In this document: piece by piece, positions 1-5,790 of the stretch
How the letters are laid out: each line of letters opens with the position of its first letter
How positions within the stretch are numbered: position 1 is the stretch's first letter
Assembly: GCA_022822575.1 (NCBI GenBank)
Contig: JAJEBJ010000415.1
Coordinates: 1-11,125 of the forward strand
From: Alphaproteobacteria bacterium
GTDB lineage: Bacteria > Pseudomonadota > Alphaproteobacteria > SP197
Direction of reading: 5' to 3'
Length of the DNA stretch: 11,125 bases
Program-made: the position numbers and the translations under genes
The notes under the pieces: model-generated
Seen by the model: the letters and a program-made list of their open reading frames with translations, nothing else
Database searches by the model: none
Told to the model about the DNA's origin: nothing

Positions 1-296
1 TCGCCGCCATCGACGGCGTCGACTGCCTGTGGGTCGGGCACTTCGACCTGTCATCGTCCCTCGGCATCCCGGGCCAGTTCGACCATCCGGAATTCTCCCG
101 CGCCATCGATGCCGTCATCAGTGCGGGCCGCAATCACGGCAAGGCACTGGGCCGCATGTCGATGAGTGTCGAGGAGTCCGCGGGTCTTGCCCGACAGGGC
201 TTCGACATGATCGCCTATTCGGGAGACGTCTGGCTGCTCGGCGCCGCCCTGAAGTCCGGTATCGACAGTATTCGCGCCCAGTCCGTCGGAGGATGA
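1..296 (+). CDS. HpcH/HpaI-family class II aldolase, C-terminal part (5' end outside window)
   Basis: The last 97 codons of an open frame read from base 3 to a TGA at 294-296. The family cleaves 2-keto-3-deoxy sugar acids or related hydroxy-keto acids to pyruvate (or a similar keto acid) plus an aldehyde, using a divalent metal, in the cytoplasm. What shows it is the segment VDCLWVGHFDLSSSLGIPG near the start, which matches the family's VGPxDLSxSxG element; by homology to HpaI/GarL its Asp is a metal ligand. A helical tail with GKALGRMSM and GFDMIAYSGDVWLL follows, typical of the last barrel strands. The usual GP before the Asp is GH here, which I associate with a distinct subgroup. The next gene starts 3 bases after the stop, so the two are co-transcribed. 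The N-terminal half and the catalytic base cannot be checked. Family assignment is good; the substrate is unknown. Confidence 0.85.
   Translation, partial: AAIDGVDCLWVGHFDLSSSLGIPGQFDHPEFSRAIDAVISAGRNHGKALGRMSMSVEESAGLARQGFDMIAYSGDVWLLGAALKSGIDSIRAQSVGG
288..292 (+). promoter_or_regulatory. Ribosome binding site deciding the start of the 2-hydroxyacid dehydrogenase
   Basis: GGAGG lies inside the last codons of the aldolase gene and is followed by two in-frame ATG codons, at 293 and 299. Only the ATG at 299 has a normal 6-base spacing; the one at 293 directly abuts the Shine-Dalgarno sequence. The start at 299 is therefore preferred. Confidence 0.7.
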
Positions 297-298
297 CG

Positions 299-1348
299 AT
301 GTCACGTTTCCGAATCGCGTTGAGCAGTGACTTCCTCAGGCCGGACGGCAGTCCGGCCTATCCGATGTTCGATCTTTCGCCACTCGAGAACGACCCTGAC
401 ATCGATTTCTTCTATGCCCCTGTGGTCGACAATGTGGTGCCGGCCTCGTCGCTCGGGGATACAGATGCACTGATCCTGCTCGGCGCCCGCTTCACCGAAG
501 AGAGCGTGCCCGAAGGGGATCGCCTTTCCATGGTGGCGCGCTTCGGCGTGGGCTATGACAACGTCGATGTCGCGGCGTGCACCGACAACGCCATCGCCGT
601 CGTTATCACGCCTGATGGCGTGCGCCGCCCGGTGGCTGTCGCCGTGCTGACCTTCATCCTGGCGCTGGCCGGCAAGCTCTTCGTCAAGGACCGCCTGACC
701 CGCGCCGGACCTGACGGCTGGGCTGAACGCGCCACCCATATGGGGACCGGCCTTGTCGGCCTCACCCTGGGACAGCTCGGCATCGGCAACATCGGCGCCG
801 AGGTCTTCCGTGTGGCACGGCCCCTCGACATGACCTACATCGCCCATGATCCCTTCGTCGATCCGGCCGTTGCCGCTGAACTCGGGGTCGAGCTGGTATC
901 CCTCGACGATCTCTTCCGGCGTTCCGACTTCCTGTCGATCAGCTGCCCCCTCAATGACGAGACCCGCGGTCTGGTGGGTGAACGCCTCATCGGCCTCATG
1001 AAACCCACAGCCTCGCTCATCAACACGGCGCGCGGACCGGTGGTCGACCAGGCAGCTCTCACGCGCGCCCTCACCAACGGTGTGATCGCCGGCGCCGGTC
1101 TCGATGTCTTCGAGGACGAACCGACATCCTCGGACGAGACGCTGGCGACGCTCGACAACGTCATTCTCACGCCGCATGCACTGTGCTGGACTGACCAGTG
1201 CTTCGCCGGAAACGGGGCGGCGGATGTCCGCGCCGCCCTTGCGGTCAAGCGTGGAGAGGAACCTTCGGGGATTGTCAATCGCGAGATCTGCGGCCATGAC
1301 CGGTGGCAGCGGCGCCTCGCGGACTACCAGGCGCGGTTCGGTGAGTGA
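299..1348 (+). CDS. D-isomer-specific 2-hydroxyacid dehydrogenase, NAD-binding
   Basis: A 349-residue cytoplasmic oxidoreductase of the phosphoglycerate dehydrogenase/glyoxylate-hydroxypyruvate reductase superfamily, which interconverts 2-keto acids and D-2-hydroxy acids with NAD(P)H. The substrate-binding half is split (about residues 1-115 and 300-349) around a Rossmann domain with the dinucleotide motif G161-I-G-N-I-G166. Asp184 follows beta strand 2 and suggests NAD rather than NADP. The family signature is SLINTARGPVVDQAAL (239-254). By alignment to the family, the catalytic triad is Arg245, Glu274 (in DVFEDEP) and His293 (in LTPHALCWTD). The usual PHIGG after the histidine is PHALCW. 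A short charged C-terminal tail (about 328-349) extends past the usual end. The gene lies 2 bases after the aldolase stop, suggesting that it handles a keto or hydroxy acid from the same pathway. Family is secure; substrate is not. Confidence 0.92.
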   Translation: MSRFRIALSSDFLRPDGSPAYPMFDLSPLENDPDIDFFYAPVVDNVVPASSLGDTDALILLGARFTEESVPEGDRLSMVARFGVGYDNVDVAACTDNAIAVVITPDGVRRPVAVAVLTFILALAGKLFVKDRLTRAGPDGWAERATHMGTGLVGLTLGQLGIGNIGAEVFRVARPLDMTYIAHDPFVDPAVAAELGVELVSLDDLFRRSDFLSISCPLNDETRGLVGERLIGLMKPTASLINTARGPVVDQAALTRALTNGVIAGAGLDVFEDEPTSSDETLATLDNVILTPHALCWTDQCFAGNGAADVRAALAVKRGEEPSGIVNREICGHDRWQRRLADYQARFGE

Positions 1349-1362
1349 ACACGCCGACGCGT

Positions 1363-1386
1363 TGCGGCCCGGAACGCCGGGCTGCA
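1363..1386 (+). other. Hairpin upstream of the solute-binding protein gene
   Basis: Inverted repeat TGCGGCCCGG / CCGGGCTGCA around an AACG loop gives a 10-bp stem with one G-U pair. It sits in the 65-base gap after the dehydrogenase stop and ends 12 bases before the Shine-Dalgarno sequence of the binding-protein gene. No U tract follows, so it is probably not a classic terminator. It could act as an RNA processing or stability element. Confidence 0.5.
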
Positions 1387-1398
1387 TGTAAACCACAC

Positions 1399-1405
1399 GA
1401 GGAGG
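1399..1405 (+). promoter_or_regulatory. Strong ribosome binding site of the solute-binding protein gene
   Basis: GAGGAGG lies 8 bases before the ATG at 1414. It fixes the start at 1414 rather than at the upstream in-frame codons, and places the signal peptide at the extreme N terminus. It is the strongest Shine-Dalgarno sequence in the operon, which fits the need for excess binding protein. Confidence 0.8.
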
Positions 1406-1413
1406 CTAGCATC

Positions 1414-2859
1414 ATGTCATTACCGGGAAGCCGGCGCCTGCAGGGTGTCGCTTTCGGCCTTGCCCTCGCGGCAGCAACAGGAACCGCTTTCGCCCAGAGC
1501 GCAGCGGACCGGGCGGTCGAGGCGGCCAAGCAGTACGCCGGGGAAACTCTCAACATTACGTGGGAGGCGGGCCTGCAGGCCCTGGATCCCCTCAATCACT
1601 CGGGCCCGATCTGGGAGGAACTGACCGGGGTCAAGATCAATGTCGTCGAGATCCCGATCAACGAGCTCTTCACCAAGACCATCGCCGAGCACCGCGCCGG
1701 GACAGGGGCCTACGACATGCTCAATGTCGTTCCGGCCTGGATGCCCGACATGATCGAGGCCGGGGTACTCGAACCACTCGACTCCTACGTCGACAAGTAC
1801 GGCTACCGCGAAGAGCTGCAGGACATCGCACCGACGTATCGCGACAACCAGATGACCTACGGCGACCAGATCTACGGTCTGCCCGATGACGGTGACGTCT
1901 TCCTGCTCTACTACCGGACCGATCTATTCGGCAACGAGGCGAACCAGGCCGCCTTCCAGGAGGCCTATGGATATGACCTGGCGCCACCGAAGACCTGGGA
2001 CGAGTTCTACGACATCTCGAAGTTCTTCACTGACTCCGGAGGTGGCGACCTCTACGGGTCGGCGCTGATCCTCTCGCCCGGTCTCGTGCACTATCTCTAC
2101 GAGATGCGGCTGAGGACTGCCGGCGGCAGGTTCTTCGATCCGGAATCCATGGATGCCCAGGTCAACAGCGATATCGCCGTTGCCGTACTCGAGGACATGG
2201 TGCGTCAGCTCGACAACATGCCCCCGGGAGCGGCCGGCTGGGGCCCCATCGAGGTCCTCAACGCCTGGCTGGCCGGAGAACTCGCCATGCAGATCTGGTG
2301 GCCGCCGCCAGGGCGCTGGTCGGCGGGATACGGCGTCGATACGGAAGCGCTTTCCTGGCTTCCCGAATCGACCATCGCCGGCAACGTCGGTTACGCGCTG
2401 CCGCCTGGCGGGCATCCAGAGCTCGCCGCCGGCTTCGCGCTGTGCGTGTCGTCGAATTCCGAGAAGAAGGAACTCGCCTACCTCTTCGCACAGTGGCTCA
2501 ACAGCCGGGATTTCAGCATCACCCGGGTCACACTGCCGTTTGCGCTGCGTGACCCCTTCCGCACGTCCCACTTCAACAGCGACGAGTACAAGGCGCTGTG
2601 GCCGGCGGCCAAGGACTACCTTGCCGCACTCGAGGACGCGGCGGAGACCGGGCTTCTTGACCTCTCGATCATCGACACCTTCGCCTACGAGGAATCACTG
2701 ACCCGCGCCGTCGTCGCGGCACTGTCGGGTCAGGATGCACGCTCGGTTCTCGACCAGGCGGCAGGAGAGTGGAACGAGATCACCGAGGAGATCGGTATCG
2801 ACGATCAGCGAGAGGCCTATCTCGTCTGGTCGTCCAAGCCGGGCGCCTATCCGAACTAG
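1414..2859 (+). CDS. Carbohydrate ABC transporter, periplasmic substrate-binding protein
   Basis: A 481-residue extracellular solute-binding protein of the MalE/family 1 type, delivering a sugar or sugar derivative to the two permeases encoded next. Residues 1-27 form a signal peptide: basic start with RR, a hydrophobic core GVAFGLALAAATGTA, and a likely signal peptidase I site AFA-Q at 27/28. The mature protein begins with a hinge-strand segment (ETLNITWEAG) and has the typical pattern WEELTGVKINVVEIP, FTKTIAEHRAGTGAYDMLNV, then EAGVLEPLDSYVDKYG and YGLPDDGDVFLLYYRTDLF. No lipobox cysteine is seen. It is somewhat longer than MalE-type proteins of about 400-430 residues. It is flanked by hairpins on both sides, the likely means of setting its level above the permeases. 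The family is clear; the ligand is not readable. Tryptophan- and tyrosine-rich stretches (for example IWWPPPGRWSAGYG) would suit stacking against a sugar ring. Confidence 0.93.
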   Translation: MSLPGSRRLQGVAFGLALAAATGTAFAQSAADRAVEAAKQYAGETLNITWEAGLQALDPLNHSGPIWEELTGVKINVVEIPINELFTKTIAEHRAGTGAYDMLNVVPAWMPDMIEAGVLEPLDSYVDKYGYREELQDIAPTYRDNQMTYGDQIYGLPDDGDVFLLYYRTDLFGNEANQAAFQEAYGYDLAPPKTWDEFYDISKFFTDSGGGDLYGSALILSPGLVHYLYEMRLRTAGGRFFDPESMDAQVNSDIAVAVLEDMVRQLDNMPPGAAGWGPIEVLNAWLAGELAMQIWWPPPGRWSAGYGVDTEALSWLPESTIAGNVGYALPPGGHPELAAGFALCVSSNSEKKELAYLFAQWLNSRDFSITRVTLPFALRDPFRTSHFNSDEYKALWPAAKDYLAALEDAAETGLLDLSIIDTFAYEESLTRAVVAALSGQDARSVLDQAAGEWNEITEEIGIDDQREAYLVWSSKPGAYPN

Positions 2860-2872
2860 TCCGGCAGACGTG

Positions 2873-2903
2873 GTGTCCGGAGTGTCCCCGACATTCCGGA
2901 CAC
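2873..2903 (+). other. Strong hairpin between binding-protein and permease genes
   Basis: GTGTCCGGAGTGTC (2873-2886) pairs with GACATTCCGGACAC (2890-2903) around a CCC loop, a 14-bp stem with one G-U pair. It begins 13 bases after the binding-protein stop and ends 25 bases before the permease ATG. No run of T follows, so full termination is unlikely. Hairpins in this position of ABC operons (malE-malF is the known case) protect the upstream mRNA from 3' decay and lower downstream expression. That role is inferred here. Confidence 0.65.
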
Positions 2904-2928
2904 TGCCTCATTGGGCTTTGTCCATGTC

Positions 2929-3840
2929 ATGAGCGTCCGATCCGGTCCAGGCGAAGCCTCGGCCCTCGATCTCTTTGCCGACAGGCACTTCCGCTGGCTG
3001 ATCGTGTGGCCGGCGATCCTTGTCCTGCTCCTGGTCGGCCTGTTTCCGGTGATCTATTCGCTGATCGTCAGTTTCCAGAAGATCACCCGGCGTGTCACCG
3101 ACACCTCCTTCCAGGGATTCTACAACTACGAACGCCTGCTCGGGGATGAACGGTTCTGGGATGCGGTGTTCAACACCGCCACCATCACCATCATCGCCCT
3201 GCCCCTGCAGCTAATCCTGGGACTGGCCCTGGCTCGCCTCTTCCTCGACAGTTTCCCGGGTCGCCAGATCCTGATTGCCGTCGTCCTGCTGCCGGCCGTC
3301 ATCGCACCATTTGTTTCAGGCGCCATCTGGCGGCTGATGTTCGACAACATCTTCGGTTCGGTCAACGAGATCCTGCGCCTGATCATTGGTGACTTCGACC
3401 TCATCTGGCTCGTCAACAGCGATCCGGTCGTCGTCTTCAGCACCATTCTCATCGCCGAGGTCTGGCAGTGGACGCCGTTCATGTTCCTGATCCTGCTGGC
3501 GGCGTGGACCAACGTGGACCGCTCACAGATCGAGGCGGCCGAAATCGATGGCGCATCGGGCTGGAGAACCTTTCGATACATCGTGCTGCCGGCCATCCGT
3601 CCGGTCATCTTCGTCGCCTTGACGATCCGTGGCCTCGATCTCGTGCGCCTGTTCGATGTCGTGTGGGGGCTGACGCGCGGAGGTCCGGGCAACATGACCG
3701 AGACCATCACCATCTACGCCTACATCAAGGGATTCGAGATGTTCAACATCTCGCTCACCGCAGCCTTCACCTTCACGGTCATCATCGCGCTTTCCCTTCT
3801 CATGATGATCGTGCTGAAGCGCGTGGCCATCACGGCATGA
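2929..3840 (+). CDS. Carbohydrate ABC transporter permease, MalF/UgpA type
   Basis: A 303-residue inner-membrane permease of the CUT1 family, forming half of the transmembrane channel. Hydrophobic segments lie at about residues 24-48, 85-108, 114-136, 168-192, 222-240 and 278-297, consistent with six membrane spans. The cytoplasmic EAA loop that contacts the ATPase is at 202-221: EAAEIDGASG followed by a conserved LP. GLTRGGPGNMTET (247-259) is a common MalF/UgpA-type periplasmic segment before the last span. The ATG at 2929 is chosen; a TTG at 2911 in the same frame is possible. Neither has a convincing Shine-Dalgarno sequence, which together with the upstream hairpin suggests weaker translation than the binding protein. 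Its end overlaps the next permease by ATGA. Confidence 0.92.
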   Translation: MSVRSGPGEASALDLFADRHFRWLIVWPAILVLLLVGLFPVIYSLIVSFQKITRRVTDTSFQGFYNYERLLGDERFWDAVFNTATITIIALPLQLILGLALARLFLDSFPGRQILIAVVLLPAVIAPFVSGAIWRLMFDNIFGSVNEILRLIIGDFDLIWLVNSDPVVVFSTILIAEVWQWTPFMFLILLAAWTNVDRSQIEAAEIDGASGWRTFRYIVLPAIRPVIFVALTIRGLDLVRLFDVVWGLTRGGPGNMTETITIYAYIKGFEMFNISLTAAFTFTVIIALSLLMMIVLKRVAITA

Positions 3841-4682
3841 GGAAGCAACGCGCGTGGTACCGGCGGCGCGACCGCGGGGCGACCGTATCGCGCATGGCGG
3901 CTGCCCTGCTGATCGCCATCGCCTTCGCCTTCCCGATCTACTGGCTCTTCATCATGGCGATCAAGACGCCGGAGGAGGTCTTCGCCTCGCCGCCGGTGTG
4001 GTGGCCCTCGACGTTCAGCCTCGAGAACTTTGCCGTTCTCTTCCGCGACGGCGATGTCATCGCCATCTGGAACAGCATGGTCATCGCCGGCTGCTCGACA
4101 GTCATCGCCATGTTCCTCGGCACCATCGCCGCCTACAGCATCGCCCGCTATCGCACAGGGGGCGACAACCTTGCGATCTGGATCATCTCGCAGCGCATGA
4201 TTCCGCCAATCGCCATCGCCTTTCCGGTGTTCCTGCTCTATGCGCTCGTCGGTCTTGTGGATACCTACCTCGGCCTGATCGTGCTCTACACCGCCTTCAA
4301 TCTCCCGTATGTCATCTGGATGATGCGCGGCTATGTCGAGGATGTACCTCTCGAACTCGAGGAGAGCGCTCTTGTCGACGGACTGAGTCGCTGGCAGATG
4401 CTGTACCGGGTGGTGTTCCCCATGGTGCGCACGGGGATGTTTGCCACGGCTGTCTTCACCTTCATCTTTGCCTGGAACGAATTCCTGTTCGCGCTCATCC
4501 TGACGCGCACGGACGTCACCACCTTCCCGGTCCAGCTCAGCCATTACTTCGGGCAACAGCAGCTGTTCTGGGCCAAGATCGGCGCCATGTCGGTTCTGGG
4601 CACGATTCCCGTCTTCCTGACCGTGGCGATGGCCCAGCGCCTGCTTGTGCGGGGCATTTCACTGGGCGCGGTGAAGGGGTGA
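3837..4682 (+). CDS. Carbohydrate ABC transporter permease, MalG/UgpE type
   Basis: A 281-residue second inner-membrane permease. A basic N terminus (MRKQRAWYRRRDR) keeps the start in the cytoplasm. Hydrophobic spans lie at about 20-42, 80-102, 118-138, 144-164, 200-222 and 248-268. The EAA loop is at 175-195 in the form EESALVDGLS and ends in FP. The C-terminal element FTFIFAWNEFLFALILT is highly typical of MalG/UgpE-like proteins, as is the closing RLLVRGISLGAVKG. The start is set by the ATGA overlap with the first permease (3837-3840), which implies translational coupling because no good Shine-Dalgarno sequence is present. It ends one base before the ATPase gene. Confidence 0.93.
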   Translation: MRKQRAWYRRRDRGATVSRMAAALLIAIAFAFPIYWLFIMAIKTPEEVFASPPVWWPSTFSLENFAVLFRDGDVIAIWNSMVIAGCSTVIAMFLGTIAAYSIARYRTGGDNLAIWIISQRMIPPIAIAFPVFLLYALVGLVDTYLGLIVLYTAFNLPYVIWMMRGYVEDVPLELEESALVDGLSRWQMLYRVVFPMVRTGMFATAVFTFIFAWNEFLFALILTRTDVTTFPVQLSHYFGQQQLFWAKIGAMSVLGTIPVFLTVAMAQRLLVRGISLGAVKG

Positions 4683-4683
4683 C

Positions 4684-5790
4684 ATGAGCGATCTCACACT
4701 CAACGACGTGCACAAGTACTACGGCGATGTCCATGCCGTGAGGGGCGTCAGCCTCGATGTTGCCGAGGGCGCCTTCACCGTGCTGGTCGGGCCATCGGGG
4801 TGCGGCAAATCGACCCTGCTGCGCATGATCGCCGGGCTCGAGGAGATCGATTCCGGCGACATCGTCATCGGCGGCCAGGTGGTGAACCGGTTGCGTCCCA
4901 AGGACCGCAACATCGCCATGGTGTTCCAGAACTATGCCCTCTATCCCTACCTGACGATCTTCGACAACATTGCCTTCGGCCTGAGGGCGCACCGCGTCAG
5001 AGAACCGGAGGTCGCCCGACGCGTCCGGGAGACTGCCGCCATGCTCGGCATCGCGGACCTCCTTGAACGCCACCCTCGCCAGCTCTCCGGCGGGCAGCGC
5101 CAGCGTGTGGCCATCGGGCGCGCCATTGTGCGCGAGGCCGGTCTCTTCCTCTTTGACGAGCCTCTCTCGAATCTCGATGCGCAGCTGCGCGACGAGATGC
5201 GTGCCGAACTCAAGCGCCTCCACCAGGACATCGGCAAGACCATGATCTACGTCACCCACGACCAGATCGAGGCGATGACGCTGGCCGACCGCATCGTGCT
5301 TCTCAACGAGGGCCGGATCGAGCAGGAGGGAGCGCCTCTCGATCTTTTCGAGCGGCCGCGCACCCGCTTCGTTGCCGGTTTCCTCGGTTCTCCTCAGATG
5401 AATTTCATCGAAGCGACCGCCATGACGGACGGCGCCGGTACTGGCTTTCGCATCGATGCCCAGAACACCCTCTCCCTTGAGCACGTTCCCGACGGCATCA
5501 CCGATGGCCAGGCGGTCGTTCTCGGCATCCGGCCCGAGCACTTCAGCCGTGACGACTCCAGGCCGCACTGCCAGCCCCTTGACGTGGTGATCGACCTTGT
5601 CCAGCCCACGGGAACGCGCACCCATGTCCAGTTCCCGGTCGGCGGCCGGCAGGTGACGGCCGAACTCGGGGCCCACGATGTCGAACCCCCCGGCACCCGC
5701 GTGCGACTCATGGTCGACATGCGGCGCCTTGTGCTGATCGATCCCGCTACCGATCGCGTGATCGGCAAGGAAGGAGAACGTGGATCATGA
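4684..5790 (+). CDS. Carbohydrate ABC transporter ATP-binding protein, MalK/UgpC type
   Basis: A 368-residue ATPase that powers the importer from the cytoplasmic face. Every nucleotide-binding element is intact: Walker A GPSGCGKST at 36-44, Q-loop Gln82 (VFQNYALYP), signature LSGGQRQRV at 134-142, Walker B LFLFDEP at 154-160 with catalytic Glu159, D-loop LSNLD at 161-165, and switch His192 in YVTHDQIEAMTLADR. Residues from about 235 form the MalK-type regulatory OB/TOBE domain, including VLGIRPEHFS. Length matches the family. GAAGGGG at 4673-4679 serves as its Shine-Dalgarno sequence. A full MalK-type C-terminal domain means regulation through that domain is possible, but no partner is encoded here. 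Its stop overlaps the next start by ATGA. Confidence 0.95.
   Translation: MSDLTLNDVHKYYGDVHAVRGVSLDVAEGAFTVLVGPSGCGKSTLLRMIAGLEEIDSGDIVIGGQVVNRLRPKDRNIAMVFQNYALYPYLTIFDNIAFGLRAHRVREPEVARRVRETAAMLGIADLLERHPRQLSGGQRQRVAIGRAIVREAGLFLFDEPLSNLDAQLRDEMRAELKRLHQDIGKTMIYVTHDQIEAMTLADRIVLLNEGRIEQEGAPLDLFERPRTRFVAGFLGSPQMNFIEATAMTDGAGTGFRIDAQNTLSLEHVPDGITDGQAVVLGIRPEHFSRDDSRPHCQPLDVVIDLVQPTGTRTHVQFPVGGRQVTAELGAHDVEPPGTRVRLMVDMRRLVLIDPATDRVIGKEGERGS

Noticed and set aside
29..298. N-terminal extension of the 2-hydroxyacid dehydrogenase frame back to base 29
   Set aside because: This region encodes the aldolase C terminus in another frame. The extension is arginine/proline-rich with no fold, and the Shine-Dalgarno sequence at 288-292 supports a start at 299.
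302..1396. 364-codon open frame on the - strand opposite the 2-hydroxyacid dehydrogenase
   Set aside because: The + strand protein has complete NAD-binding and catalytic motifs. The antisense translation shows no recognisable family and is explained by high GC content suppressing stops.
4537..5676. 379-codon open frame on the - strand opposite the ABC ATPase
   Set aside because: The + strand ATPase is complete with all nucleotide-binding motifs; this is an antisense shadow.
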